A stretch of DNA of 64,000 nucleotides from Pocillopora verrucosa (GCF_036669915.1 NC_089325.1:17921831-17985830), one strand, 5' to 3'; shown: positions 1 through 13,700, counted from the first letter of the stretch. Made by a program: numbers and translations. Notes: generated from the sequence alone by a model not told the origin.

Positions 1-332
1 CTGACCTGGTGCCGTCTAACCTGACCTAAACTGTGATCAGTTTTTCAATTCGTAACGCTGAAAGTTGTGAAGAACTGATTATGCGTGAAGCTGCTCTCTG
101 TAATGAGGAGAAGTCCATCTTTCATGTACCTCTTTGCTACTCATTTTATCCTCTAGAAAGTAGCGCCGGATCGTAGTTTAGTACAGCACACACATCTTTG
201 ATCGTTCGCATGTGAAAAATCTGATTAAGGATGAGTGAATGGACAACTGTTTAACTAAAACATTTCAGGTAGAGTACCTAAATATGGGCTCGTGGTTAAG
301 GTGAAATGATAACGATTGTTCAAATCATAAGT

Positions 333-1947
333 CTAATTCTTGCTGAGTGTCACGAGTCCTTCCAATGCTGTAAATTCAGCATTACTGAGGTTCTGATCTT
401 CGTTTTCAGATAGGCTACCGCTAGATTGCCTTTCGTTTTCTTTCTCCTTCTCAAAGGGGGGTTCATGCCAGTGCTCCTCTCCCTCATTCCAGTTTTGGAG
501 CCATCTCCGCTTCAACGAATTTCCCAAAGTCGTCCCTGATGATGAGTTAGAGTGAGGCGGGTCATTGCTTTTGGTTGTGTTCCCTTGATCACCTGATTTC
601 TGGGAAATTGCTTCACTTCTTACAGAGGGTTTAGGAATAGCTTTGTCGTTGGAAGAGTTCTTTCGAAATCTCAGTGATTCCAGTGCTTTCTCTTGTTTAG
701 CAAGTAGATTTTTCAATTTTCTTATCCTTTCTTCACGGGCAACCATTTCTAAATGTTGGGTTTCATTTTCCAGTTCTTCATTGTCGGTGTTCCATGGTGA
801 CTTGCTTCGAAGCCCATGGTCATTTGGAAATGAATTGAAATTGCCCTTTGCTCGTTTGCTTTCAGAGCCACAGTTATCTACCGACGTCGGTGCCCTTTTC
901 ATATCTTTTTTATTTTCCGCCATAGATGTTCTGCAAGTTTTCTCGCCTTGAACATATGGATAATTCCAACGAGTAGCATTGTGTGAATAAGAACGTCCGT
1001 CAAATGTATTATGTTTCTTTAAGAGTTCTTCGAGCTTTATCCGCGACGGCTTGCTTACCCGGCATGGTTGGTCTTTCCTTTCGTTAACACTTTGTTTATG
1101 TTCCCTTATTTTTGTATTCAGTCCACTTCTCTCTGGGTAGATAGTTGGTATGTGCTGTGGTTGGGGGTGCTGAGGCTGTGATGACATATTCCAGTCTAGA
1201 GCTCTCTTTAGTCCTTGGTCCTGGCATCCCTTGTTGTTATTTTTGTTGCTTTGTTGTTTGTGTCCTTCCTGGCCCCCTTGCACAAGCTGAGCGTTGTCTT
1301 GAGCTTGGTACACATAATATATACTTGAAGCATCATTTCCATTCAACATTTCACTTTTTCTCCGTAAGCGTGGGTCTCTACTGAGTTGTTGGGTGGGATG
1401 AGGTTGTTGAATACTTGATAATTTCAGTTGAGTTTGATGATTGCCAAAAGAGTCCAAGGAGCCATTCCATGCCCACTGGTTTGTTTCAGTTTGGTTTCCT
1501 TTACCGACAGGGCTTATGCTCAGCATTCTGGAAAAGGTATTTGTCCCATTTGAACCCAGCGTAGTTGCATACATTTCGGACATTCTGTTATTGTTATTGT
1601 ATTGTAAAGGAGAGGAAATTTTGTCACATGCTGGTTCCGTGAATCTGTGTTTTTTTGGCCACGATGAACCAGTGCCGTTTCGTAGCTGAGCGTTATAATG
1701 ATTTGTTTCTTTTCTGTGTTCCTTAGTTTGATGCTTATGAATGTATTCGTTTCTAGTTTGATTGAAGAAGGATTCATTCAGACATAAACCTTGACGTCCG
1801 TTTTGGATCCCACAGGGGTGCTTTAATTCCATCTTTTCGCTGGCGATAATACATTCCGGACAGCCACACTTCCGGTTCAAATAAGGTAGATGTCCTTCAA
1901 CCGCTGACAGACAACTGGTGATTCCTTGCTCGTCTTTATCGTTTGCC
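333..1947 (-). CDS. Asn/Gln-rich hypothetical protein, probable last exon
   Basis: A long open frame of about 537 codons with no ATG at its head. On the minus strand the frame is preceded by a good splice acceptor (TTGATATTGTACAG just before 1947), so I read it as the last coding exon of a spliced gene whose earlier exons I could not place. The protein is hydrophilic, rich in Asn, Gln, Ser and Lys, and has no signal peptide or membrane segment. Near its N-terminus is a small Cys cluster (CGCPEC and further Cys). Near residue 400 is a charged helix beginning REERIRKLKNLLAKQEKALE, likely a short coiled coil. The C-terminus ends in LSNAEFTALEGLVTLSKN. The helix and tail recur in the plus-strand gene at 25.1-25.6 kb, so the two are paralogues. 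Composition suggests a nuclear or RNA-associated regulatory protein, but that is inference; I do not recognise the family. Confidence 0.75.
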
Positions 1948-1961
1948 CTGTACAATATCAA

Positions 1962-4900
1962 GATGCAAAAGTCTATTCAGCTCTTTAGAAGTCACAAAAT
2001 CTATCAAGCACTTTAAAATTAGGCGGCGGATCTAACTTTGCCAAATCACTATTTGCAACCCTGACATTAACATGAGATTTATAGAGGTAACTAAGTGTAT
2101 AAGTGGCACCAAAGTGCATCTAAGCGATGTAAATATTATGGTGAATAGTCGCAATCAACTAAGCTTTGTCGAAACTTTCTTGCCGGTAGAGCTCTCTTTG
2201 GATCCTGATTCGTTCCTTCATTCGTTAGCGCACTTTCAAAAGGACCATTGGTGAACGAAACTTACTTCAAGTATACTGCTTGGTCTTTTTTATTATTATT
2301 TTTTCGCTGTAGCAGCAGCTTGTGCGAAACAGCTCCAGTTATCAACCTTTAAATGCTGGAGACTGCTACAAACTACAGTCTGTTGTGTCAATTTTGGCTC
2401 CTTATGGAATTGTTAATAAATATTTATACGAAGTTCAAATCGGCGTTTTGTTTGGCCCTTAACCGTTTTAATGACCAACTGACAAGATAAAGACTCTGAA
2501 AGAACAGAATGTATCATCAGTTCAAGTCATATCGCATCTCTTGTTATTTTCAAGTAATTTTGGATTCAGACGTGGCTTACAAAGATCTATACTCGAGCCT
2601 GCGCGATAATTTGGTAGGCTAAATAAATATAATGATATAGCCACGCATTTCTGCCGACCGTTTTAAGCAAGAATTGTGCTTTTCAGAAATATCTTTTAGC
2701 AATTGATTTAAAGTATAGTTTTATAAGAGTACGCTGTGAAGGAAATTTATCATCGAAAAATGATATCAATAATCCTCTAAATTAGTGGGAGCGTTTGAGA
2801 GGCTGGCCTGCAGCACACAAATGTGAACAGCGAACACCTGTTCGAAGCAACAGTAATATGTCTAATCATTTTTTTTAACACGAGACTTGAAATTCTCAAC
2901 AGGAAGCACAACACAGAAATATAAGTCCTTGTACGGAGTTTATTTTGATCGTCATTTGCGTGGTGTATGAGTGTTTTCAGCCTATGAAGTACCATGCGAA
3001 CCTTTAGTAATACTCACAAGAATAATAACGTCATCAGAAATGAATTATTTTATCCGCTACTTTCTACAAAGCCTTGGTCATTGATGGGCAATGAAGTAAG
3101 GAAAAAGCAACGCCAAAATAGCGCTGATCTATGGCGTCTAGGGTGAGAAGTTCAAGATCCATGAAGTAGAGTTTAGTAATTGTGCCTAGATGGTAAGACT
3201 TCGATCCGTTTTAGTTCTGAAGTAATGAATACTATGAACAGAAAGGGTGATACAGGTAATGAAAAAGCTGATAAAATTTCCTCTGGAAAGCTTGTTTACG
3301 AATTATCTCGGTAAGCAATTTACCTGCAGGTCATGGCAGCGTTCATCTCACAGCCATTCCTCTTTAGTACAAATGAGCCCTGCTTCTTCGCTATTCCCAA
3401 ACAATCGGATGAAATTGGAGAGCATCGAACAAGTTGGTTGGTCGACATCAGCTGGATGGATGATTTTCGATTTAATTTAATCGAAGAAAAGCAAAATGAT
3501 CAAAATCCCTGAATTCAGATTACAACAGCAGCGACTTGTTTTCAGAGAGCAGAGAAGAACAAATACGTCGATCAAACTGCGAACGAGATTCACCAGGCAA
3601 TGTCTAAATAGAGTGTTACCGAACCTTGGTGTTTATATATATATATATAGCAAGCATATGTGTCAGAATTTTCACTTTCAAATACTAGTAAAAGAGAAAC
3701 ACTTTATACCACGCTTTCGGCATTAGACACGCCGACGAACAATTTTATATCGCCAAACGGTGGCAACTTGTTTTGTTATGAAAGGAAATAAAGATTGTTG
3801 ATGACGCTTCGTATTATAGTGACGTTCTGTCAAGAGTTATCCATTGCATGATGTCAGCGAGATTTGATATGAAAACAATCCCCATTGTTCGATTCTTCCA
3901 CTCACACCATTACAAATTACCCCAGAAAGTACAGCTATTATCTATTATCTCATGTTTATTCACAGAAAGCACGTATAAGCCTGAAAATTATCATATCTTT
4001 CTTTTCTCGTTTTAATCCTAGTTCTAAATTTTCGATAAATCCGGTGGCTTTACAAAGTATGAATTTGAAAAGGGTCGATTCGTGTCTGGTGGGACCAATA
4101 AACACAAATAAAGGAGACAAAAAAATTGTATATCGTGTGTTCCCTCATGTCTTAACTCATACTGAGAGACACCACGTGGATTTACATTTTGCCTAGAAAG
4201 CGAAAGATATTTCCACCTCGACCAGCCAACGGCTCGCACGCAACAATGATTGACAGCTTAATTGCCATTTTCAGTTTCCTTGAAATTTGCATCACCCCGA
4301 GTCACGAAACAAAATGGGAAGAACGTTTTTTAGATTCTAGGCGATGAACTTTCCTTTAAAAAAAGTTTTTCAATAATTTATTGATAAGTAGTAAGTATAA
4401 ACAAAGCATGTCTACCCTGCTTAAAATGGCTAATCACGATTAAAGAATAAAGATATCGTTTTTGTTCTTAAGGAACGTTTTAAACCCGTAATCTAAAGAA
4501 GTGATGTTTTATCTATATTCAGGAATTTTTTTTGAGAGCTGACGTTCGAAAAAAATGGACGTGAAGAATGATGTAAGACAGGGGCTTCTTTCGAAAGAGG
4601 ATACAAATACCAAATTGGTTAATTCGCCAGCTGATTTGGCTGGGGGTATAGGGCCACGGAGTTCGGGGGGGGGGGTGGGGTGAGGAAGGTCAATCTGTCG
4701 AGCATGGGCAGTTAATCTTGTTTTTAAACGTGCACATATACCCATTAACAAAGACACATTCGCCGTTTTAGATAGAAAACAACACCATCACGGATGTTAT
4801 TGAGGTTATCGGTCATTTACAACATACTGGAAAAAACAGCTAATTTAAAGGTGAAAAAGTTGAAAAGGAAGAAACGCAAGTCCTGAAATATACGCATAGA

Positions 4901-6742
4901 GAGTTTATCTGACCAGGGGTCTATTTGCTCCAATTTCTGAGCTATTTGCTTTCTGTTTCTATTTTCTCTCCGAAACAAAAATATTTAGCCTTATAATAGA
5001 CATTTACACACTAAGTAGCTGTCAGGTGTTTATCATTGCATTATTTCACCTGTATCGGTGACAAATTTAAAAAGAAAAAACCAAACATGGTAAATTTGTA
5101 ATTTTATCTCAAATGCACCTAGGTTTGAAAATGATGCGAAACGTGTTCCATATTGGAACAGTGAAATTCAGAATGGATGAAGCCTAGCGAAGATTTCCTT
5201 CTACCTCAATACTTTTCTAAAACAAATGAATAAGGGGTAAGTTTCTAACGCTGAAGAAACTGTGGTGCTGCGTCAGTAGAGGGATTTTACAAGATAATAG
5301 GCCACAGTAAACGATTTCTAAATAAAGCTAGAAACTCTTTTCGGTGGCTAATTTACATGACAACTCAGTTGATAAAACTAAAACATATATCATGAAAAAA
5401 CAAAGCCAATTCCTAAAGGTTATCTCCTGTATTCGCCACTGTTTCCCTATATCAGAACTAAATGCATTTTGAAGTACGGGGGGCCTCCGCCGAAGTATAT
5501 ACTCAAATTTGAAAAGGTAATTGAAAATAAGGATTAGTAGGACGCTTTACGTTGCTCGGGAAGTGAATTGTTTCGATGTTTTTTAAGATACAGCGTTACA
5601 CGACAGACCTCAGCGCGAGACTCTGGGAAGTTTGGGGTGTTTTCTCTTCAGAACCTCGTAGCGATGTCTATTGTTTATGCTTAATTTGGAAAAAATATAT
5701 CTCAACTCTGAGCTGTTGCCCGACGATTTTTTAGTTTATTCATCTAAGTCACCTTCGACCAAAACTGATCCTCCTCCCTCCAATCCCTACAGGTATTGTG
5801 TCAAGAGTGAGGTGTATTTGTTTCGAAAGAACTAGATAAAAAATATATATATCAAACCAAAGCAATAAAATTGAAGTCGGAGGACAAAAAAAGCTAAACT
5901 GATATGACTCTTAAGCCACAGTGCAAGAAATTTGGCCTGCCTTACTCTTTTGTGTGTAGCGATTGAAGCTGTGTAGCGATTGAAGCTGTGCTGGTTTATG
6001 TGGGCAGAATATACTGAAGTACATCGAGTGGACATTCACAGTTTTTGTACGACGCATCTTAAATTAACTCTCGCTTAGTCCACTGCCTTTGCTGCGCTCA
6101 ACGAAAGTTTTGCCTTGAATTCAATGATGAGGCTGAAAGTTTGAGTAAACAGCTTCATTTATGGATTAAAAGAGGTAAATGAAAAGCAACAACTTAGACC
6201 AGTGAGTATAAATGAATTCAGATCAGAAGTAACGCCGCCAGAAACTAGGAGCCGGCTTGACCGGCATCGTGAGTCCGATACATAGTGATTTCGGTATCTG
6301 GGCCAATAAGTTCAATGACAATATAGTTTTAAAAGGCCGATCGCGTCCTATATTCCAAGTCTCTAGTGACCCGATCCACTAAATTTAATAGTATTTGCCA
6401 GTTGCAGCTCTTCAATTGACTACCTGCTCAAAGGTAAGATAATGATAACGAATAATGAATTATCCTAAAGTCTTATTTTTACAAGGCAAAGTAAGTGTTG
6501 TCTGTGTTGGCCGGTGCGGCAAGCTTTCCTTTTCAAACAGAAATGAACCATAACAACGGTGCTCTTTAGTTGAATTACTTTCTCTACACTGTAAGTTAGG
6601 AGAAGTGCTTTAGCCGTTACAAGCCAGGTTTTAGTCCCGCATTTCTCACTCATTTTTTTTTCTTAAAATGAGAAGATGTATCCAAGGTGCTAGAAGTAAT
6701 ATCATATTTAAATATAAACATTTCACCTCGAAATTGCAGCGT
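1962..6742. other. Non-coding stretch, no gene seen
   Basis: AT-rich sequence without a convincing open frame. It holds a short TA run near 3637-3650, a G-run near 4665-4680, and a small exact tandem duplication at about 5955-5990 in which GTGTAGCGATTGAAGCT occurs twice in a row. The upstream exons of the minus-strand gene at 333-1947 should lie somewhere here, but none could be assigned. Confidence 0.6.
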
Positions 6743-6824
6743 GCTGTGATGGCCGAGTGGTTAAGGCGTTGGACTTGAAATCCAATGGGATCTTCCCGCG
6801 CAGGTTCGAACCCTGCTCGCAGCG
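6743..6824 (+). tRNA. tRNA-Ser (anticodon TGA)
   Basis: An 82-nt type II tRNA. The acceptor stem GCTGTGA pairs with TCGCAGC with one G-T wobble. The D-arm GCCGAGTGGTTAAGGC fits the Ser A box. The anticodon stem TTGGA/TCCAA closes the loop CTTGAAA, giving anticodon TGA. A long variable arm (TGGGATCTTCCCGC) and the T-loop TTCGAAC follow. A run of ten or more T begins eight bases after the gene, a proper Pol III terminator. It looks functional and differs by only three bases from the Ser(CGA) gene at 28006. Confidence 0.95.
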
Positions 6825-7646
6825 ATATTAATTTTTTTTTTCCATCCCCCTAAACGTTCTTTTTCATGTCTCTCTTTCGAGTAAGTCAAATTTTGAGTCC
6901 ATAAAGTAGATGCAAAGGTATTAAAATCGCAGGGAACATCAAAATTTCTCGATGGCAGCGCCCAAATACTTGAAACGAGCATAGTGACATCCTTGTGACA
7001 ATGGGGATCGAGTAAGACACCAAATGGTCATAGAAATTTACAACTCAAAGTGTTGGAAACATCAAATGAAGTGAACTAACGTTTTAAAATCTCTGTACAG
7101 TATGCTTAAAGAGACAAGGAGAGGCTACATTGCAAAACACTCACACGAGACTGTGATGTAACATCTGTAACTGAGGTAGTATTATTGACAAACAGGTTAC
7201 ATTAACTTAAATTCCTTTTCAAAATTACTAAGAATTGGTTAAAATGTTCACAGATGGCTTAAACGAAAATGTTTACTGCAGTCGCAACTTTTTAGATTAT
7301 GTCCACTCGCGTGATATATGAGGAATCAGGCTCCATTTGGAGAAATTACCATAGTTTTGGGTAAAGTGGTTATTGACCTTCAAAAATCCACAGCTTAACA
7401 GTTCTTTCACCCTAAATTAATGACTAATGATTAATACCAATTGCGTCTGCTTTAAATTAAAATATATTTTGCTTCCCTCTCTCGAAAGATTTTCGGAAAA
7501 GCCGTGAGCTTTGGTTACATTTGTAACGGACTTGTGGAATAGTGGATTTTGGAATAGCTAACTCAATGTAATCGCTGAACAAGTAGTTCAGTATTTGAAG
7601 GACATCTTGCTGCGTAGTTTTATTAAATAATAAAAATATTTATAAG

Positions 7647-8345
7647 GGTAACCGGTCAAGTCGCTCGAGAGTCATCTCGCCCGAAGTCATGTCGCCCGAA
7701 ACCTGAGTCATGTTGCCCGAAATTTTAATAATGTCGCCCGAAAAAAAAAGTCAAGTCGCCCGAAGAAACAAATACTTAAAGATCAGAATTTCAGACTGTT
7801 AATAGGCAATAACGTTGAGAAATTTTTTATCACTGAAGCGCTTTTTGTTTCCGACAACACCATGAAGATTCTTAAAGTGTTGTTCGTTCCTAACAACATA
7901 GAGAAACGTTGTACGTTTCCAACAACAAAATGCAGCGTTGTTCGTTTGGTATGTAATCGTTTCTAACTCTCGGACGTTTCGTAAGCTTGAGAAATTTTTT
8001 TCTTGGTTTCTAACAATACCATGAAGACTTTGACTACATAGAAATCGATCGTATGCTCGGAATTGAGATATGTTTGAGTAACGATTCTAAAAGCGTTGTT
8101 CGTTTCTAACAAAGGGAAGCGTTCTCCGTTTCAAACAAAAAAATGAAGCTTTGTTCATTTGGTATACACTGGTTTCTTACTCACGGACGTTTCGTAAGCT
8201 TAGGAAACTCTTTCTTGTTTCTTAAAATGCCATGAAGACTTTGACTACACAGAAATCGATTGTATGGTCAGAATTTAAATATGTTTGAGTAACGACTCTA
8301 AAAGCGTTGTTCGTTTCTAACAACAGAGCGAAGAGTTGTTCGTTG
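7647..8345 (+). repeat. Left terminal inverted repeat of the MULE, internally duplicated
   Basis: This arm matches the reverse complement of about 8870-9390. A segment of about 210 bp is repeated in tandem inside it (about 7921-8131 and 8132-8345). Both copies carry the landmark GGACGTTTCGTAAGCTT and then TATGTTTGAGTAACGA. The right arm holds the unit about once, so the duplication arose on the left side after the TIR formed. Confidence 0.8.
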
Positions 8346-8745
8346 CTATAACAACAAATGCATGGATGCAGCGTAACATACAAGTAAAGTTCTGTTGTGT
8401 CTATTTGTGACTTTCCTAACATTAACAGATGAAAACACCTGGTAAACGAATGTCGATTGTCGCGTTCGACAAGTCGATAAAAGGTAAAGCGAGTAACACA
8501 AATAAAATTAACTTGTTGCGTTGCGTAAGGTAAGTGTGATATTTTTAAGACAACAGTCTATTGTTTATGCTTGTGACTTTTTTCACAGTAGAAGTCTGCT
8601 AGCATCATTTCCCTTAGGATCAGAATAGGTAAGAATTATGTAGTTGTGCTCTGTTTCCTCTGGCGGTCGCATGTATATTTTGATCCGATCAAAGTATATA
8701 TGAAGAGGGTAAAGCTAGCTACAATACGAATACGAACTGATCAAA

Positions 8746-8850
8746 ATGAGCATTCATCCTTGCATTGTGTGTGATGATGAAGTTAGACCACGTCAACAAG
8801 CCCTACAGTGCGACGATAATGGTCGATCATATGGCCTTTCTGACCATATG
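8746..8850 (+). pseudogene. MULE transposase N-terminal remnant
   Basis: A short frame starting with ATG at 8746 encodes a segment with CIVCDDEVRPRQQALQCD near its start. From general knowledge of cnidarian MULE proteins, this Cys-rich CxxC...DEVRPRQ...ALQCD head precedes the FLYWCH/MULE transposase domain. After about 30 codons the likeness ends and the right inverted-repeat arm begins, so this is the stub left by an internal deletion. A perfect palindrome around CGATCATATGG/CCATATGATCG (about 8824-8853) lies at the junction. Confidence 0.6.
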
Positions 8851-8867
8851 ATCGTTTTCTGTGTAGT

Positions 8868-9390
8868 CAAAGTCTTCATGGCTTTTTTTTTTGGTTTGAA
8901 ACGGAGAACGCTTCCCTTTGTTGTTAGAAACGAACACCGCTTTTAGAATCGTTACTCAAACATATCTCAATTCCGAACATGCATGTGATCGATTTCTGTG
9001 TGGTCAAAGTCTTCGTGGTATTATTAGAAACCAAAAAAAAGGTTTCTCAAGCTCACGAAACGTCCGAGAGTTAGAAACGATTACATACTAAACGAACAAC
9101 ACTGCATTTTGTTGTTGGAAACGAATAACGTTTCCCTTTGTTGTTAGGAACGAACAACGCTTTAAGAATCTTCATGGTGTTGTCGGAAACAAAGAGCACT
9201 TTAGTGATAAAAATTTCTCAACGTTATTGCCTATTAACAGTCTGAAATTCTGATATTTTTAGTATTTGTTTCATCGGGCGACTTGACTTTCATTTCGGGC
9301 GACATAACTAAAAATTTCGGACAACATGACTTAGGTTTCGGGCGACATGACTTCGGGCGAGATGACTCTCGGGCGACTTGACTGTAAACC
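8868..9390 (-). repeat. Right terminal inverted repeat of the MULE
   Basis: Reads in reverse as a close match to the left arm, including the GTCGCCCGA-type motif array next to the tip (9275-9385). The arms differ by scattered point changes and small indels, so the copy is not brand new. Confidence 0.85.
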
Positions 9391-9399
9391 ATTTATAAG

Positions 9400-10339
9400 A
9401 GTTGATATTGATGATATTAATAAGCATAATGAAAACAATTGAAATAATCATACATAATAATCGGAGTAAACTGTCAGGTGGCCTGACAGGTTTCTCAAAG
9501 CATCTCATTACGTAAACCACGGATAATTCTCAATGATTTTCCTTCAAAGGAATTTAAAAAGTTGAAAACGGTGCTATGATTTCGTCATTCGTTGTGCCTG
9601 TTTTTTTATTTTTTCAGAATGTCTTTTTAGTTGCTTATCAACATTTTCATCTGAAGTTACATGTAGAGACCAGAAAAGAGGCTTCAAAGCATGGACAAAT
9701 CGGAAACCGCCCACAGCGTATTATGTTCGGCCATTTTAACAAGAAAAGAAGGAATTTATTTGATGCAAAATGAGTTAGTGTGGGCTTTAATGAGGAATAA
9801 AATCGTTATTTTCTATCTTGTAAGCTTCCCTAGAACGCACTTGTTCTTGTTGAATTGTTCAGAGATTTAGGGTCGATAAGATGTCTCTATCCGTCTAAGT
9901 GTTCATCGATTACGTGGAGTACTTCAAAAATGTCGCTCATAATCCAATTTAGAGAAAAACCAACAATTTTTCAGTAAAGATCGTGCCCTGTCTCCAAACA
10001 GCATAATAAATTGCATGTTAAATATACAACTGTTCTGGAGGCGTCAATGCGTGAATGATAATGCATGTTTTAGACACGTGACTACAAACGTGTCATGAAT
10101 AACTCAATTAATTAATGATGGTCAATAAAACAATGGAAAGAATATCTAGTTGTTTGGGTATCTAGATGGCTGTCTCAATTCATCGTGATGGTAAACTGAC
10201 AGCCACTCTCGTGGAATTTCACAAGCATAGAACATTAAACTTTTCCCTCGCCTGGTTAAATTGCGCCTTTCATGTGCTACTCAGCGCTGTAACTATCTTC
10301 TAAAATGCAAAAATCCTGGCTAGTGGAATTAAACGTCGT
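9400..10339. other. Non-coding stretch, nothing recognised
   Basis: No convincing coding frame, RNA gene or repeat boundary was seen between the MULE and the receptor relic. Confidence 0.5.
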
Positions 10340-10792
10340 TTAAAAGAAATGGACGTTTTCTACCATGATTCTGTTTAACCTGGCTGTGGCAGATGCCATG
10401 ATTAGGTATGTGATTCTCCCGTCTCATACACTGCTCCTTGCAGCTTTGTTGTTGGGGAAAATTGGTGTGCGTCAAAGATCAGCTCAGATTTTTCTTGAAG
10501 ACTTACAGAATTTTGTCAGCTCAGTATCTTTTCACGGTGTTCTCATAGTGACAATACAGCGACGTATTTCAGTGATACACTGCGTGAAATGTACTGTTAT
10601 TATGACAAAAGCGAGAGAGCTCGTAGCCAGTTTAACAGATTAGTTGGTAAGCAGAGAGTTAGTCATTCGACGGACTTAATAAAGCTTTGGTTAACAACCG
10701 CATTTTTCACAGCTTTAAGTCTGAATCCTCTTGTTTATTACATGACATTAAAGAAATCCGCCTTAACCCGGAAACGTGCAATCTACGGCTAA
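10340..10792 (+). pseudogene. Rhodopsin-class GPCR relic
   Basis: Two overlapping short frames carry the landmarks of a class A receptor in the right order. FNLAVADAM matches the TM2 signature NLAxAD. A hydrophobic TM3-like stretch is followed by IQRRISVIHCVK, where a DRYxAVxxP motif is expected. Downstream ALSLNPLVYYMTLKKS matches the TM7 NPxxY region and helix 8. TM1 and the TM4-TM6 block are missing or scrambled, and the two parts lie in different frames. Cnidarians carry hundreds of single-exon class A receptors, so a dead copy is unsurprising. The ligand cannot be guessed. Confidence 0.7.
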
Positions 10793-13700
10793 ACAAGTAG
10801 CACTATGGAACCAACGTCTAGTCTTACTGGCTGCATCTGCATCCGGCCGCCGCTTCAAGGAATCATTCTTGAAACTATTATTGGCCATCAACTATGAAAC
10901 AAACTCGATGCGGGGAGAACGCAAACGGATGCTGGTGTGAGGTTGATGGCGGAAGATAAAAATGCATTTAACATTTTTTTCCCTAAAAAATTAAAAGCAA
11001 TATATTAGATTTGATGGTGTTGTCTGATAATTAAAAAAAACCTAATGGGTTGTGCCTTTTTTTTTCGATGAAAAGGGGGACAAATCCATTTAAGATTAAG
11101 GCCTTTGTTATGTTTTTTTAAATCTCGCGATAAACATCTCTCACGTTCTTTTCTCAAGTGGTTCTATCGTTTGACAACTTTCCTGTTGCTTTCTACTTTT
11201 AGTATCGATCTTAAACATGCACCATTTTTCGAATATTCCGAATTTATTTGTTACTCACTAGACAAGAAATGTCTTTGTTTCTATGACGACGATAGTTTCA
11301 TATTTATGATGGATCTCTAGCAATTTCTTCATTTCTTCATTGTCTCACTGAACCTTTTTGACTGATGTCAAACACCTTGTATGAAATATGGAATACAGAC
11401 GAGAAAGAAAGATGACATTACATGAATTCCAGTATTTTTTGGAGTGAACTAGGGACTGCTGTAGGATTGTAGGATTGACGGCACTTATAATTCCTTTTGC
11501 AAACAGTTTTAGCCATAGTGCAAGCCTTGATGTGTATGAATGTGTACAAATGAAAAGGCTTGTCAAATAATCAGAGCAAAGGAGATTCTTCTGAGGGCGA
11601 TCTAAGGGTCATCTAATGGTGATGAAAGTTTACTCGATAACACCAAGTGACTATAACAAGATAGTGAATCCTAACAGGTAAAATTAATATTGAAGCGAAT
11701 TATGATGACTTTGGGGCTAAATCGTTCATCCTGATTCTTGACTCAAAAAAAATTTGTCAAATTCTTGTCGTTTTCAGCCTTTTGACAAATTTCAATTTTC
11801 CTCGCCTCATGTACTCTTATAATTTACCGCTTGCAAGTGAATAAAAATTGTTTGTGAGAGCAAGATTGACTATATGCCAGCCTAATTTCACAAAAGTAAT
11901 TTTGGACATGGAAACTATAAAGAAAACGTTCTTTTCTCTAGATCTGATTACTTTTTGTTTATCCAGCCCAGATATACGAATTTTTCCTGAGAGATAACAT
12001 CTCAGTGGCTGTAACCGACATTAAAATTTCCCTCTACATATATATTTCTAGTGTGGGAAAAACAAATCTGCATTTTATACCCTGTGGCCCTAAATGATTC
12101 AAAAGAATTTCATTTGGCCAAATTGCATTCAAATGTTGCGCAAACGATGGCCATAAAGTGCTCGTTATCGTAAAATGTATGCAAGGAAAAGACGGAGACA
12201 AAAGATTCACCTGCTCTTACAGGAAATGAGAAAAACATTCACTTTCTTTGTTAACAGTTTCGTAGAATTGCAGACAAAATTTCGTCTTACAAATCTCCGT
12301 CATTCTTTTATCTTAAATTAAACTTCATCCGCTAACGTCAATAGCGACTTAATGTTTACTTCATTAAAAAAAATACGCTTCTTGCTTTTCTCCAGGTCTT
12401 CTGATATTAGAATATTTATGAATTCAGACTGCAAGAACGGTGCACCACTGGCTTCAGAAAATTCAAAACGAGCAAAGTTAATTTAGCAATAGGGAAAAAA
12501 GGACCATCATATAAAGTTATTAATGCCTGAAACTGCGCTGCAATATATTTACAAGACAACAAGACAGCATGTATTCTCAATTAAAATCTTTTGGGAAATC
12601 CTGAGAAGTAATGAACCTAACGATTTGCGTAAGATTTTAACTTGGAACTCTGACAGATTAGATAGCCAGCTTTTCTAAGCATTGCTTCAATTTATGTCAC
12701 ATTATTTCTCTTCTGAATAAAATGTTGAAGGAGTTGCCTGTGAAACCTACTGGCGTACTATTCTACATTTTACAGGAAGTGTATTTAGAATTCTCAGATA
12801 TTCAGAGAAAATATAGCGTTCCAAGTCCCATTGCGTTAAATTAAATGCTCCGTCTTTTTTATCTGTAATTTTCTGAAGCATACATGTTGCATAAAAACAA
12901 CAAAAATGTATATATCATTCTGGATTTTCTCATCAATCAGCTTATTTTTTACCTGTTTGCCAGTCCCCGAGACATCTTTGATAATGAATTCAATACTATT
13001 TCTTAAATGATGACCACAAAAATCCAATTTGTTTTGCCTAATGCTTCTTTTTTTCTTTTGAAACGTTCTTTCTCTATTTCATTCATTCGAAAATAAACAG
13101 AACGGATGGAAGCGGTGTGATTTTCCACCTTTTTGACCATTTTGCGCCTGCTTGCGACCGAATATTCCTTTACCAAAGATTCAGGTATTGTATTTATTTT
13201 CATCATCACTGATTGGAAAAACCTTCTTGGACATAAACAAAAAATACTGGGAAAATAGTTTAAATAAACTAGTTTGTTCTAATGAAAGTATGAGTCGACC
13301 GTTGCAAAAAAAGAATACTGGAACCATTTGAAGATAAATTGCAAAACGAGGACTGCATGGGACTGAAATACAAAACGTAGCAATTAAAGAAACATGTAAA
13401 GACGATTCTAAATGTTCATTTCTGCCCGGAGCTGAATACCACTCAGTTTCACATTTTTTTCCTCCAATGCTTGGCTCTTCCGCCTATTTTGCTATTTATC
13501 TATTTATCAGAGAGGTAATCCATAATTACTTTTAAAAATTTTAAAAAATCAACTCCATTCGACGTGGTCAATAAAAGGATTTATGAGTAAGAATGTTACA
13601 ACTGGAAGTCACTCATGTTTGGCAAAATATGCAAAAGTTTCATCATGGTAGGTTTCATCTGCCGCTACTTTTGTTTCGTTTTCTCACTGAAAATTTCATT

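Larger units (their letters stand above)
7647..9390. mobile_element. Non-autonomous MULE (Mutator-like) DNA transposon with long TIRs
   Basis: The element is bounded by a perfect 9-bp direct repeat ATTTATAAG (7638-7646 and 9391-9399), a target-site duplication of the length usual for Mutator-like elements. The two ends are inverted copies of each other for roughly 500 bp, beginning GGTAACCGGTCAAGTCG on the left and, read in reverse, GGTTTACAGTCAAGTCG on the right. The outer 130 bp of each arm is made of five spaced copies of a GTCGCCCGA-type motif, probably subterminal transposase-binding sites. The centre is unique sequence and keeps the first codons of a MULE-type transposase (8746-8850). 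It cannot encode its own transposase and is best read as a deletion derivative. Confidence 0.88.
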
